A stretch of 64,000 bases of DNA from Ferrimonas pelagia (GTDB lineage: Bacteria; Pseudomonadota; Gammaproteobacteria; Enterobacterales; Shewanellaceae). How positions within the stretch are numbered: the stretch's first letter is position 1; each line of letters starts with the position of its first letter. The stretch lies in the NCBI RefSeq assembly GCF_039543565.1, contig NZ_BAABJZ010000107.1, positions 62,001-126,000 of the forward strand. The letters are read 5' to 3'. A program made the translations under genes and the position numbers. The notes beneath the pieces are model-generated. The model was not told the DNA's origin. It saw only the letters and a program-made list of their open reading frames with translations, and made no database searches. This document shows positions 24,043 through 33,713 of this stretch, piece by piece.

Positions 24043-24618
24043 ATGGTGTGGTTAAGGGTGATTGCTGTGACTTGGATGGTCTTTGTTTCAGCGTCGATAG
24101 AGGCTGCGACAGGACGCGAAGCGGGGGCGATCCCTTTGGAGTGCGGCTTACATGCTAAGGCGCGTGAGTTGGCGGCCTTGATCATCCGCGATCCTGAGCA
24201 GTTGCACGTTAGGTTGCGCTGTGACGGGGTGCTGGCCAAAGTGGCGCAGGAGAAAGCTCAGGCGATGGCTGAGCGGGGCCATGTCAGTCACATTGGCGGC
24301 GGTGGGGCCAATTCTCGGGTTCTAAGCGCAGGTTATCCGTTGGATAAGCGCTATGGCTCCGGCATGGCGAATCAGGTCGAGGCGGTGGCCGGCGGATTTA
24401 ACTCAGCGCAGCGTGTCTGGAACGCGTTGAAAGACTCGCCCCGCCACCGCGCTCACCTTTTGGGCGAGAAACCGCTCTACCGTATGCAAGATGAGATCGG
24501 CGTCGGTTATGTCTACGATGTGGAGACGCCACACGACAGTTACTGGGTGGTGTACATTGCCCGCAAAGAGGACGGCAGTGACGAGCCTTTGGTGCTGATC
24601 AGCAAAAATGACCTGTAG
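24043..24618 (+). CDS. Secreted CAP-domain protein
   Basis: A 191-residue protein with an N-terminal signal peptide (about 22 residues, ending IEAA) and a CAP/SCP domain like YkwD. Visible motifs are AQEKAQAMAERGHVSHIG (the conserved His), ANQVEAVAGG (Glu in the second block) and AQRVWNALKDSPRHRAHLL (conserved His pair). It is predicted to be periplasmic or secreted. Function of bacterial CAP proteins is varied and no substrate is suggested here. Confidence 0.8.
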   Translation: MVWLRVIAVTWMVFVSASIEAATGREAGAIPLECGLHAKARELAALIIRDPEQLHVRLRCDGVLAKVAQEKAQAMAERGHVSHIGGGGANSRVLSAGYPLDKRYGSGMANQVEAVAGGFNSAQRVWNALKDSPRHRAHLLGEKPLYRMQDEIGVGYVYDVETPHDSYWVVYIARKEDGSDEPLVLISKNDL

Positions 24619-24641
24619 AGTGTTAAGGGGTTGATGTGAAA

Positions 24642-24666
24642 AAGCGGCCGTGAAGGCCGCTTTTGC
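24642..24666. terminator. Bidirectional terminator between CAP gene and beta-helix gene
   Basis: AAGCGGCC-GTGAA-GGCCGCTT followed by TT on the plus strand and preceded by AAAA, so T-rich on the minus strand. It serves two convergent genes. Confidence 0.75.
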
Positions 24667-24681
24667 GTTATAGACTGTGGC

Positions 24682-26838
24682 TCACTTGATGCGGCGGTGC
24701 ATCGGCGGTTCGTGCGGCCATGGGCGTTGTTGCATCAGGACGTTGCAACGTCGCAGTTGGAATTCGCCATCGTCATTCAAGCGCTGAATAAACCAGATAT
24801 CGTAGTTCTCCGATAACTGCCAGTGACTGACCAGTCGGCGGCCCAGTTGCAGGGTGTTGGCCAGCCCCTGATCGCCAGCGAATTTCAGCCGGATCGGATC
24901 CAACTCTAATTTGGCTAGGATCGTATCCGGGGTTTCGTATGAGTCCATCTCGCACAGCTGTGGCAGACGTTTGTGGATGGCCAGGGCTTCCTCGTCACTG
25001 TACAGAGTGATGTCGGCACGCGGTTGCGGCAGAACCTTGTCACGCTGAAGTTCGGCAGGTAGCAGACGCTCGGCCCACTGGGGCTCTAGGCCAGCGGTTT
25101 TCAGTGCGGGCTCATGGCCGGTTAATTCGTCTTTGGTCAATCCGGCCAGATTACCGTCACCCCAGATCATGTAGTCTTGCCGACTCTGGTTGTAGACATA
25201 GTCGTTGAGCGTATCAAACAGGATATTGTCTTTAACGTAATAGCCTTTACTGCCTTCGTCAAAGAACACGCCCCGGTTCGCGACGCCATGGTGGGTAATA
25301 CCCAGGTGGATGTCGTGGATGACGTTGTTAAAGATCAGGGTGCCGGGCTGGTACCCCAAGGTGTACAGGCCGCCCCCGTCATTCACTTGCTGTACCATGT
25401 GGGAGATGTGGTTGTGGTTGACCCGATAACGCTCGATGCTGGTGGGGGTATCGTCCCAGCGCCAGCCGATGCTGATCCCGTTGTAGGCTAGGTTGCGCAG
25501 CGTGTTGTGCTCGATATCGATGTCGTTGGCGAATTTGCCGGAGATCCCGATCCCGCTCCAGAAGGTGGTGGTGGAGTCGTGGATGTAGTTGTTGGCGATG
25601 CGGATATGACTGGGCTGCTCCGGTGACGAGGACATCAACCCCACTTCAATGTTGTTGCCGCCAATATCGGTAAACTCGTTGCCCTCAACTTGGCTATGGT
25701 GTGCGCCTTCGCCGATGTAGAGACCATTGGTGGCCAACATCTTAAACTCCGACGCCTCGAAGCTGATTTGAGTGGCATATTCGACGCTCACCGCATTGTC
25801 CTGCACCTCGCGTAGCAGCCCTTGTGGCGGTGTGCCGTTTGGCATGTAGGCCACGGCGCTTTGGCCGCCTTCAAAGCCATGAGCGGGGTACTGATAATCG
25901 GTATGGGCAAACCTTAGGTTGCGAAAGTGCAGGTTCTGTACCGGGCGTTCGGCGTTGCCCTTGATGTTGATCAAGTGACGCAGGCGCGGGATCACGGTTT
26001 CACTTTGGCTCAGATCCATCCCCGGCTGTGGCCAGTACTGGATGGTTCGTTGCGCTTGATCGTAAAACCACTCGCCGGGCTGATCGAGGAAGCTTGGGTG
26101 GTTTTCAACAAAATAGGCGCTATGGGTGCGGAGTCGGTTAAAGCTCGGCGCCGGGGCATGGGGTGGCTTGAGTACCAGACGGTTTGCGTCCGGCTCGAAA
26201 GACTCTATCTCTTTATGGGTGCTGGCCCAGACTTTGTAGCCGCGCAGGCGAACGCCACTGAGATCGTCCAGATCTTTCAGGCCGTCTCCGTTTTCCAGGG
26301 TGATCTCGTAGTGGCTCCAGTCTCTGGCAACCTTGCTGTCGAGGACGTCATAGATGGGGCGCTCGGCATCGGCATTGGGCCAGCGTGCCAGGATCTGGCG
26401 TTGATCATTGATCCACAAAGCATGCAATTGCTCGTGCGCTGCAGGGCCGATCGCCTCGGGCAGGGTCATTTGCCAGAGGGGAGAATTCGCTACCGGATGC
26501 CAACCTTGAACAGACCAGCCGCCACTGAGCTCGGCAATGCCTTGCTGTGGTCCCTGGTAGGTGACGATTTGCTCGGCGCTGCCGGCGTCTTCGGGGCCAA
26601 AATGCAGCGGTTCATTGAGGGCGTAACGGCCTTCGGCCAGATGCACGGTGATCTCGGTTTCGCCGGCATTGAGCAGGGCTCGTACCCGGCGCTGCGCTTC
26701 AGGCAGGCTGGCAAGCGGTGTTTGTGCGTCGCCTGTGGCGTGATCACTGCCATAAGGATCTAGGTAGAGCTCTGCGCTGTAAGCGGGCAGGGCACACAAG
26801 CCCATGCAGAGCGCAAGTAATGTGCGGGGTGGGAACAT
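24682..26838 (-). CDS. Secreted right-handed beta-helix protein
   Basis: A 718-residue exported protein (signal peptide about 21 residues, ending AYSA). Residues 22-60 (YLDPYGSDHATGDAQTPLAS) and the region 300-560 with repeated N-N-x-I/V-H-D turns (ANNYIHD, HNTLRNLAYNGI, FNNVIHDI) are typical of pectate-lyase-like parallel beta-helices that bind or cleave polysaccharides. The mid-protein HHG-VANRGVFFDEGSKGYYVKDNI resembles glycoside-hydrolase-type beta-helices. Substrate cannot be told. It stands alone, with no carbohydrate operon around it. Confidence 0.75.
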   Translation of the reverse strand: MFPPRTLLALCMGLCALPAYSAELYLDPYGSDHATGDAQTPLASLPEAQRRVRALLNAGETEITVHLAEGRYALNEPLHFGPEDAGSAEQIVTYQGPQQGIAELSGGWSVQGWHPVANSPLWQMTLPEAIGPAAHEQLHALWINDQRQILARWPNADAERPIYDVLDSKVARDWSHYEITLENGDGLKDLDDLSGVRLRGYKVWASTHKEIESFEPDANRLVLKPPHAPAPSFNRLRTHSAYFVENHPSFLDQPGEWFYDQAQRTIQYWPQPGMDLSQSETVIPRLRHLINIKGNAERPVQNLHFRNLRFAHTDYQYPAHGFEGGQSAVAYMPNGTPPQGLLREVQDNAVSVEYATQISFEASEFKMLATNGLYIGEGAHHSQVEGNEFTDIGGNNIEVGLMSSSPEQPSHIRIANNYIHDSTTTFWSGIGISGKFANDIDIEHNTLRNLAYNGISIGWRWDDTPTSIERYRVNHNHISHMVQQVNDGGGLYTLGYQPGTLIFNNVIHDIHLGITHHGVANRGVFFDEGSKGYYVKDNILFDTLNDYVYNQSRQDYMIWGDGNLAGLTKDELTGHEPALKTAGLEPQWAERLLPAELQRDKVLPQPRADITLYSDEEALAIHKRLPQLCEMDSYETPDTILAKLELDPIRLKFAGDQGLANTLQLGRRLVSHWQLSENYDIWFIQRLNDDGEFQLRRCNVLMQQRPWPHEPPMHRRIK

Positions 26839-27007
26839 CTATTATCTCGTTCTTGTTATGGAGGTATTAACCAGGCATGCGCTTTAGCATGACAGGTTCA
26901 TACGGTAACAGAGTCTGGATGGGTACACGGGAAAGTGAATGTGCGGAAGGTGGTGAATGTCATTTCTGATGGATAAGGCAGGGCACCACTTATGTGGTGC
27001 CGGCTGT

Positions 27008-28081
27008 TTAGCGTTGGGCTGAAATGATCTTTCTGGCCATTTCGTCGGCAACAACTCCGGTGGGTTTGCCTGAACGATCGGCTTCATTGAAGATGGTGAG
27101 CAGTGTGTCGTAGATCTTGCGCACTTTCGCCTCTGCGCTGTCAGCATTATAGTCTCGCTCGAAGGAGACGTTGATGATCCCGCCAGCGTTGATCACATAA
27201 TCCGGGGCATACAGTATGCCTTTGTCTCGTAAGATCTCGCCATGGCGCGGCTCTGCCAGCTGATTGTTGGCGCAACCGGCGACTATGGTGGCTTTAAGTT
27301 GGGGCAGGGTGTGGTCGTTGAGGGTGGCACCTAATGCGCAAGGCGCGTAAACGTCGACGTCCTGGCAGTAGATCGCATCCAGACCGACGATCTCAGCGTC
27401 GAGCTCAGTGGTGGCTCGATCGAGTTGCTCGGCACTGAGATCGCACACCACCAATTTGGCGCCGGCCCGATGCAGATGCTCACACAGGGAATAGCCGACG
27501 TGACCCAATCCCTGAACGGCGACTCTGATCCCCGCCAGCGAGTCTTTATTCAGTTGGTGTTTGACGGCGGCCTTGATCCCCAAGTAAGTGCCGAGTGCGG
27601 TATAGGGCGAGGGATCGCCGCTTTTGCCCTCTAGTCCCGCCATGTATGGGGTTTCCTGATGAGCGATCATGATGTCACTGGTGTTGATCCCCACATCTTC
27701 GGCGGAGTAGTAGCGTCCGCCTAGTGAATGCACGGCTCGGCCAAAGGCGCGAAACAGCGCTTCTGACTTCTCAGAGCTTGGATCACCAATGATCACCGAT
27801 TTGCCACCGCCAAATTCGAGTCCTGCTAGGGCATTTTTGTAGGTCATTCCCCGAGAAAGGCGAAGTACATCGGTCAGTGCTTCTTCATCATTGTCGTAGG
27901 GCCACATTCGGCATCCGCCGACGGCGGGTCCCATCGTGGTATCGTGCACGGCGATGATGGCCTTTAATCCGGAGGCTTTGTCATGGACAAACATCACCTG
28001 TTCATGTTCGTCGAATGAGGGGTGAGAAAATATCGCCACCTTATGTACTCCATGTTGAGTTGTCGTCGATTGATCCGACAT
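27008..28081 (-). CDS. ldh: Leucine dehydrogenase
   Basis: A 357-residue Glu/Leu/Phe/Val dehydrogenase that deaminates branched-chain amino acids with NAD. Residues 40-95 carry the catalytic pattern (GPAVGGCRMW, RGMTYKNALAGLEFGGGKSV with the catalytic Lys), and the NAD-binding GLGHVG lies near residue 185. Length suits leucine rather than glutamate dehydrogenase. ATG 28081 (MSDQSTTT) is likelier than ATG 28093. It is common in Shewanella-like bacteria that use branched amino acids. Confidence 0.88.
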   Translation of the reverse strand: MSDQSTTTQHGVHKVAIFSHPSFDEHEQVMFVHDKASGLKAIIAVHDTTMGPAVGGCRMWPYDNDEEALTDVLRLSRGMTYKNALAGLEFGGGKSVIIGDPSSEKSEALFRAFGRAVHSLGGRYYSAEDVGINTSDIMIAHQETPYMAGLEGKSGDPSPYTALGTYLGIKAAVKHQLNKDSLAGIRVAVQGLGHVGYSLCEHLHRAGAKLVVCDLSAEQLDRATTELDAEIVGLDAIYCQDVDVYAPCALGATLNDHTLPQLKATIVAGCANNQLAEPRHGEILRDKGILYAPDYVINAGGIINVSFERDYNADSAEAKVRKIYDTLLTIFNEADRSGKPTGVVADEMARKIISAQR

Positions 28082-28243
28082 GTTGCTTATCATTATGCAC
28101 GCACCTTAACAGTGGCACCGGAGTTGACCCAGATCACATTCGATTGAGAAGGTGAGCGGACTGGAACGTCAGCTTGACATTGACGTTAACGTCAGGGAGA
28201 GTGGCGCTCAAGGCGTGTGATCGCAGATCAGTAAGGAACAGTG

Positions 28244-28660
28244 ATGGAACAGGGAACCCAAGAACAAGAACAAGCATGGGTACGCGAGCATTTCCAAAAA
28301 GCGAATCGCTTTATGGCAGAGAAAGGGATCTTGCCGGGCAAGGTCGTCCTAAAGGAGAGCCGGATCTTGCCGCCGCTGATCGCGGTTTGGAAAATAGAAG
28401 CACAGGGCCCCCGTAAACAAAAGTACTGGGTGATCAGCGGCGATCTGCCCACCGATATGTCGGCGGAAAGCGCCGCAAAGAACGCTCGGGATGCGGTGCG
28501 CTACTTCTCGTTAAATTGGCAACTGAAAGCAGAAAATATGCTGCGCAGTGCCGACAATACCCAGCATCAGCTGGCGCAGATCATGGTGAGCAAAGCCAAC
28601 GGATTGGCCCAGTTGCATGGTGAAGACCGACTGTGGGGCGAGATGGCCGTGGTGATCTGA
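28244..28660 (+). CDS. DUF4826 family protein
   Basis: A 138-residue cytosolic protein resembling DUF4826: an N-terminal helix (QAWVREHFQKANRFMAEKG), VLKESRILPPLIAVWK and SGDLPTDM. No function is known. It starts at ATG 28244 behind AAGGA, and a GTG one codon earlier is less likely. A 9-bp-stem hairpin follows at 28687-28708. It is divergent from leucine dehydrogenase. Confidence 0.75.
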   Translation: MEQGTQEQEQAWVREHFQKANRFMAEKGILPGKVVLKESRILPPLIAVWKIEAQGPRKQKYWVISGDLPTDMSAESAAKNARDAVRYFSLNWQLKAENMLRSADNTQHQLAQIMVSKANGLAQLHGEDRLWGEMAVVI

Positions 28661-28686
28661 CCGTACGGTTCGTTTTTATCTGATGG

Positions 28687-28708
28687 AAGCCGCTCTTGGG
28701 AGCGGCTT
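28687..28708 (+). terminator. Hairpin after DUF4826 gene
   Basis: AAGCCGCTC-TTGG-GAGCGGCTT followed by TGTGTG. The T run is weak. Confidence 0.55.
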
Positions 28709-28820
28709 TGTGTGTGATGTCGCTTGCTACTGGGCGTACGTTTACCGGGGAGGCAACCATTTTTAGCGCCTTTTGCATGGGTTAGGCTTTTGGCTTGGTG
28801 ACCGGCTGGCAAGCCCGTGG

Positions 28821-29180
28821 TGACCAACTAAGCTATTCAATCTCTCCAATGAGAAACTGGATCTTACGGCGTTGACCAACAAGATTGGTGTGGCGACGGT
28901 GGGTATCACCCAAAACGCCTATAAGGCAGATCCTGCAGACTTCAGTTTAGGCTCCGGCTCGTTACCTCAGTGTTCGGTTACAGCCAGCTTTGAACTGGAT
29001 GTGATGGGCAGCACGGGTGATGACTATGTCTGCTACTTCGTGCGTTCGCTTGATCTCACTGGCTTTAGCTCGGCGGTAACCTCTACCATCAACGCGACGG
29101 CCAAAGATGATGAAAGCAACATGGCTACGCCATCGACGAACATTCAACTGCAAACGGTGCTGTTTACGCCAGCGCCTTAA
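28821..29180 (+). pseudogene. Gene remnant, C-terminal fragment of an unknown protein
   Basis: An open frame after TGA 28821-28823 encodes about 118 residues (KLFNLSNEKLDLTALTNKIG to LFTPAP), with no ATG and no ribosome binding site at its 5' end; the only start-like codon is TTG 28872. The text is Ser/Thr-rich and strand-like, with two Cys, as in secreted or surface proteins. It looks like the tail of a longer gene whose 5' part was lost. I do not recognise the family. Confidence 0.4.
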
Positions 29181-29254
29181 CAGAGTTTGATGGAAAAAGC
29201 CGCGCGGGCAGTGATGTCCGAGTGGCTTTGTTTGTATGGGAGCGGAGTGAAAGT

Positions 29255-30385
29255 TCAGTCGAGGTACCAGTAGCCGATGTTCAGCCACTCGAGCAATTGA
29301 TCAGCAGCCTGAACATCATCGATTAGAGTGGTAAGCCGGGGCAGCTCGATGCGCTCTTGGTTGGCTAGGAGCAGCGCTTCGTTGGCAAGACTGGCGGGGA
29401 GAGTCCAATCTTGACCATCGAGGAACAGCCGATTTTGGGCGTCATTTTCGACTTGCAACACCTTCAGTCCTCCGATCCGCTGTAGTGTTGCTTCGGCATC
29501 GTGCGCCTTGTGGAGCTCGGCAATGGTTAACGGCGTTTCCGGCGGCCACAACGCCAGCTCAAAGCGATTTTGGCTGAGCAGGGTGCCGAGTAGGGTGGGC
29601 CAGACGTCGGGATCGGCCACCATGTCGTTGACCAATCGTGCCATACCAGCCTGATGATGTTTGCTAACGCTGGCGGGATTGTCGGGCTCGCCGTCGCTGG
29701 TAAAGCGGGCTTGGCCCAGATCTTGGTCAATCAGGCTATCGGCCAAAGCGGAGATCAACTCCTGCTGACTGGGGGCACGAAAACCCACGGAGTAGGACAG
29801 CGAGGGGGAAAGAGTCTGACCGCTGTGGGGATACCCGGGAGGGATATAGAGAATATCTCCTGGATTCATCACCTCGTCGATGATGGGGGTAAAATCTTCC
29901 ACCAGTGACATGCCTGAACTGCCCGTGCGAGGTGCATATTGACCGCGCGCGCCCACCTGCCAGCGGCGCTGGCCCTTGCCCTGAATGATGAACACGTCGT
30001 AGTTGTCGATGTGCGGCCCTACGCCGCCACCGGGCACGGAAAAAGAGGCCATCACATCGTCAAAACGCCAATTCGGCAGGAAACGGAAAGCCTGAGCCAG
30101 TGCCTGAGCTTCCGGTAAATAATGGTTGATGGCCTGTACCAGCAGTTGCCAATTTTCACTGCCCAGGCTGTCGTACTCTTCGCGTGGACCGGTTTCGCCG
30201 CGCCAACTGTCGCCGTCACGGATGACGATGCGGCTGGCGACGCCTTCTTCCAGCGCCAGACCGGCCAGTTCGTCGGGCTTAATCGGATCGGTGAAGTCGG
30301 TCAAGGCTTGTCGAAACAGAACGGGTTTGCGCTGCCAACAGCGCATGAGAAACGCGTCAATGTCGAGCTCGAGTCGGTAGGCCAT
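29255..30385 (-). CDS. roxA: Ribosomal protein uL16 arginine hydroxylase (JmjC/cupin)
   Basis: A 376-residue Fe(II)/2-oxoglutarate oxygenase. The HxD motif is in GPHIDNYDVF (near residue 125), and the distal His is in PPGYPHSGQT. E. coli RoxA (YcfD, 373) hydroxylates an arginine of ribosomal protein uL16 and lies in the same region near purB. ATG 30385 (MAYRLELD) follows AAGGA at a proper distance; an upstream start at 30442 has no such site. Confidence 0.92.
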   Translation of the reverse strand: MAYRLELDIDAFLMRCWQRKPVLFRQALTDFTDPIKPDELAGLALEEGVASRIVIRDGDSWRGETGPREEYDSLGSENWQLLVQAINHYLPEAQALAQAFRFLPNWRFDDVMASFSVPGGGVGPHIDNYDVFIIQGKGQRRWQVGARGQYAPRTGSSGMSLVEDFTPIIDEVMNPGDILYIPPGYPHSGQTLSPSLSYSVGFRAPSQQELISALADSLIDQDLGQARFTSDGEPDNPASVSKHHQAGMARLVNDMVADPDVWPTLLGTLLSQNRFELALWPPETPLTIAELHKAHDAEATLQRIGGLKVLQVENDAQNRLFLDGQDWTLPASLANEALLLANQERIELPRLTTLIDDVQAADQLLEWLNIGYWYLD

Positions 30386-30439
30386 GGGAGTTTCCTTCTT
30401 CCTTGTCATATTCGTTTGCCTTGCCGGGCGCAGCAAAAA

Positions 30440-30477
30440 CAAAAACGCCGCCCGGACTGGAGTAGTCTGGGCGGCGT
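30440..30477 (-). terminator. Terminator of the purB operon
   Basis: On the minus strand ACGCCGCCCAGACT-ACTCC-AGTCCGGGCGGCGT, a 14-bp stem, is followed by TTTTGTTTTTG. Confidence 0.93.
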
Positions 30478-30499
30478 CTTATTGCATTAAGGTCGTGCC

Positions 30500-31867
30500 T
30501 TACAGTGACTCAACAAACTCAACGGCGCGGCCGATGTAGTTGGCTGGGGTCATCAGTTTCAGCTCGGCTTTGACGCTGTCTGGCATCTCCAGGCCATCGA
30601 TGAAGTCGGCCATGATCTGCTGGTTGACGCGTTTGCCGCGGGTCAACTCTTTGAGCTTCTCGTACGGCTTTTCGATGCCGTAGCGACGCATCACGGTTTG
30701 GATCGGCTCGGCCAACAGCTCCCAGTTGCTGTCCAACTCGTTCAGCAGGCTCTGCTCGTTCACTTCCAGTTTGGAAATGCCCTTCATGGTCGCTTGATAC
30801 GCGATCATGGAGTAGCCCACACCAACACCCAGGTTACGAATAACGGTGGAGTCGGTTAGATCGCGTTGCCAGCGGGAGATCGGCAGCTTGGCCGCTAGGT
30901 GCTGGAACAGGGCGTTCGCCAGACCCAGGTTGCCTTCGGAGTTTTCGAAGTCGATTGGGTTGACCTTGTGCGGCATGGTGGAGGAGCCGATCTCACCGGC
31001 AATGGTCTTTTGCTTGAAGTGACCCAGAGCGATGTAGCCCCATACATCACGATCGAAGTCGATCAGGATGGTGTTGAAGCGCGCCATGGCGTCGAACAAC
31101 TCGGCGATGTAGTCGTGCGGTTCGATCTGGGTGGTCCATGGGTTCCAGGTCAGGCCTAAGCTGGTGACGAAGCGCTCGGACAGCTGGTGCCAGTCCACAT
31201 CAGGGTAGGCGGACAAGTGGGCGTTGTAGTTACCGACGGCGCCGTTGATCTTACCCAGTAGCTGAACCTCGGAGATCTGCTTCACCTGACGCTGCAGACG
31301 AATGGCCACGTTGGCCATCTCTTTGCCCATGGTGGTGGGGGAGGCTGGCTGACCGTGGGTACGGGCCATCATCGGAATGCGAGCGTAACGCTTGGCCAGA
31401 TCGAACATGGCGTCCACCAGCTGGTTCAGCTGAGGCAGGATCACCTGCTCACGGGCGTTGTGCAGCATCAGCGCATGGGACAGGTTGTTGATGTCCTCGG
31501 AGGTACAGGCGAAGTGAACAAACTCACCTACGGCCGCCAGCTCGGCGTTATCGGCAATACGTTCCTTGAGGAAGTACTCCACTGCCTTTACGTCGTGGTT
31601 GGTGGTGCGCTCGATCTCCTTTACGCGGGCCGCGTCGGCTTCGCTGAAGTTGTCGTTGATGGCATCCAGATGGGCCATTGCCGCTTCGCTAAAGCAAGGG
31701 ACTTCGGCGATCTCTGGGCAGGTGGCCAGCAGTTTCAGCCAGGAAATTTCTACCTGAACGCGGTATTTAACCAAACCGAATTCACTGAAGATGCTGCGCA
31801 GTTCAACGGTGCGGCTGCCGTAGCGACCATCTACCGGAGAGATGGCGGTCAGGGCGGAAAGTTCCAT
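30500..31867 (-). CDS. purB: Adenylosuccinate lyase
   Basis: A 455-residue member of the fumarase/aspartase superfamily acting in two steps of purine synthesis (SAICAR to AICAR, and adenylosuccinate to AMP). The signature GSSTMPHKVNP lies near residue 295, and the start MELSALTAISPVDGRYG matches E. coli PurB (456). ATG 31867 follows GGAGTCATC, and upstream in-frame codons belong to the hflD region. It is the last gene of mnmA-hflD-purB, as in E. coli. Confidence 0.97.
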   Translation of the reverse strand: MELSALTAISPVDGRYGSRTVELRSIFSEFGLVKYRVQVEISWLKLLATCPEIAEVPCFSEAAMAHLDAINDNFSEADAARVKEIERTTNHDVKAVEYFLKERIADNAELAAVGEFVHFACTSEDINNLSHALMLHNAREQVILPQLNQLVDAMFDLAKRYARIPMMARTHGQPASPTTMGKEMANVAIRLQRQVKQISEVQLLGKINGAVGNYNAHLSAYPDVDWHQLSERFVTSLGLTWNPWTTQIEPHDYIAELFDAMARFNTILIDFDRDVWGYIALGHFKQKTIAGEIGSSTMPHKVNPIDFENSEGNLGLANALFQHLAAKLPISRWQRDLTDSTVIRNLGVGVGYSMIAYQATMKGISKLEVNEQSLLNELDSNWELLAEPIQTVMRRYGIEKPYEKLKELTRGKRVNQQIMADFIDGLEMPDSVKAELKLMTPANYIGRAVEFVESL

Positions 31868-31899
31868 GATGACTCCTTGAGAAGTGGGGTTGGTCATTT

Positions 31900-32514
31900 T
31901 TAGTTTTTTATGGCTTGCGCTGCAGTCTGAACCACGGCCTTGCGGGACAGCACTAAGTGGCGGCGTTTGCCACCGAGCTGGCGCCACAACACCGCTGCGC
32001 GGACGGCGGCAAGCAGTAGGGTACGAATTTTGTACTGATTCTGGGTTTGCTGCAGCTGCATCGGCGTGCCGACCACTTGGATCCGGGCGCCGAGCGGGCT
32101 GATCACGTCGGAATAGACCGAGGCCAGATTGGACAATACCTGCTCATCGGTGACATCAAAGTGGGCGGTCTGGCGCTTCACCTGGGTTAAGCGTTCGGCC
32201 AAGGTGTTCATCGCGGCCGGTTTCTTCGCCAGCTTGCGCTCCAGCGCAAGGACACCAACGAGGTAGCGGGTCAGATCAACGTCTTTACGCTGACTGTCGC
32301 CGAGTTGGTCGACGATCACCTGATAGCCTTCACTCAGATCGGAATCGGCAAACACCTCTTCTGGGGATTGGGGATCGGTCACTAAGATCGATTGCACGCT
32401 CCCTTTGAGCATGTCTGTGTCACTTTGGCCGTGACGAGCAATTTCACGCACTTGATGCACGGCTTGGCAGATCCCTGCGAAAGCCATAATGCGCAGACGG
32501 TCTTGTTGACTCAT
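31900..32514 (-). CDS. hflD: HflD, lysogenization regulator family
   Basis: A 204-residue peripheral membrane protein (E. coli 213). The family is recognisable from the start (RLRIMAFAGICQAVHQVREIARHG), the middle (LTRYLVGVLALERKL) and position between mnmA and purB. E. coli HflD binds lambda CII and affects lysogeny; its housekeeping role is unclear. It starts at ATG 32514, 14 bp after the mnmA stop. Confidence 0.92.
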   Translation of the reverse strand: MSQQDRLRIMAFAGICQAVHQVREIARHGQSDTDMLKGSVQSILVTDPQSPEEVFADSDLSEGYQVIVDQLGDSQRKDVDLTRYLVGVLALERKLAKKPAAMNTLAERLTQVKRQTAHFDVTDEQVLSNLASVYSDVISPLGARIQVVGTPMQLQQTQNQYKIRTLLLAAVRAAVLWRQLGGKRRHLVLSRKAVVQTAAQAIKN

Positions 32515-32528
32515 TAACAGTCCTGTTG

Positions 32529-33632
32529 TTAGCGGATAACGCTTTCGATGACGCCGCCACCGAGGCAGATCTCATCGTGATAGAAGACGGCGGATTGGCC
32601 CGGAGTCACCGAGCTGACCGGTTGATGGAAACGCACTTCCAACTCGCCATTGGCGGTTGGCGTCACGGTACATGGCACGTCCTGTTGGCGGTAGCGGGTT
32701 TTGACGGTGAGCTCGGTCGTTTGTTGCGGCCCTTGGCGATCAACGAAGTGCAGCTGAGAGACCATCATGCCGTTGGAGAACAGGCGTGGGTGATCCGCGC
32801 CTTGGCCGACGATCAGAACATTGCGCTCCACGTCTTTGTCGACCACATACCAAGGCTGATCACCGGCGTCCTTCATGCCTCCGATCCGCAGGCCCTTACG
32901 CTGACCTAGGGTGTGGTACATCAGACCGTCGTGCTGGCCGATCACTTCGCCCTCTGGCGTTTCGATGTTGCCGGGCTGGGCGGGCAGATATTTGGCCAGG
33001 AAGTCCTTGAACTTACGCTCACCGATAAAGCAGATCCCGGTGCTGTCTTTCTTACCTGCAGTGATCAGTCCTTGCTCTTCGGCGATACGACGAACCTCAG
33101 GTTTTTCCAGCTCACCGACAGGGAACAGCGTTTGAGCGACCTGATCTTCCCCTAAGGTGTAGAGGAAGTAGCTTTGATCTTTGTTGTTGTCGAGCCCGCG
33201 CAGCATCTCAACGCGACCATCTTGGTTGTCGCGGCGGCGCACATAGTGTCCGGTGGCGATGTAGTCGGCATCCAGCGCTTCGGCGGCAAACTCGAGGAAG
33301 GCTTTGAACTTGATCTCTTTGTTGCACAGGATATCCGGGTTAGGCGTGCGGCCCGCTTTGTACTCGGCCAGAAAATACTCGAAGACATTGTCCCAGTACT
33401 CGGCCGCGAAGTTGACGCTGTGCAGTTCGATGCCCAACTTATCGCATACCGCTTGGGCGTCCGCGAGATCCGTCGCTGCTGCGCAGTACTCATCGGAGTC
33501 ATCCTCTTCCCAGTTCTTCATGAACAGGCCTTCCACCTGATAACCCTGCTGGAGCAGGAGGTAGGCGGATACGGAAGAGTCGACACCGCCGGACATGCCG
33601 ACGATTACCTTTTTATTGCGGTTTTCAGACAT
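32529..33632 (-). CDS. mnmA: MnmA, tRNA 2-thiouridylase
   Basis: A 367-residue enzyme that activates U34 of Lys, Glu and Gln tRNAs with ATP and inserts sulfur from TusE. The PP-loop is GMSGGVDSS near the N-terminus. The two catalytic cysteines lie in DILCNKEIKF (about residue 100) and STGICFIGER (about 198). E. coli length is 368. The complete relay tusDCB-tusE is also in this window. Confidence 0.97.
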   Translation of the reverse strand: MSENRNKKVIVGMSGGVDSSVSAYLLLQQGYQVEGLFMKNWEEDDSDEYCAAATDLADAQAVCDKLGIELHSVNFAAEYWDNVFEYFLAEYKAGRTPNPDILCNKEIKFKAFLEFAAEALDADYIATGHYVRRRDNQDGRVEMLRGLDNNKDQSYFLYTLGEDQVAQTLFPVGELEKPEVRRIAEEQGLITAGKKDSTGICFIGERKFKDFLAKYLPAQPGNIETPEGEVIGQHDGLMYHTLGQRKGLRIGGMKDAGDQPWYVVDKDVERNVLIVGQGADHPRLFSNGMMVSQLHFVDRQGPQQTTELTVKTRYRQQDVPCTVTPTANGELEVRFHQPVSSVTPGQSAVFYHDEICLGGGVIESVIR

Positions 33633-33713
33633 AAGAAATGGGCTTCGCTGTCAAACATAAGAGAAATTTGGGCCAGCATTCTAACATGGAGTGCACCACT
33701 GTCGCTATGTTGG

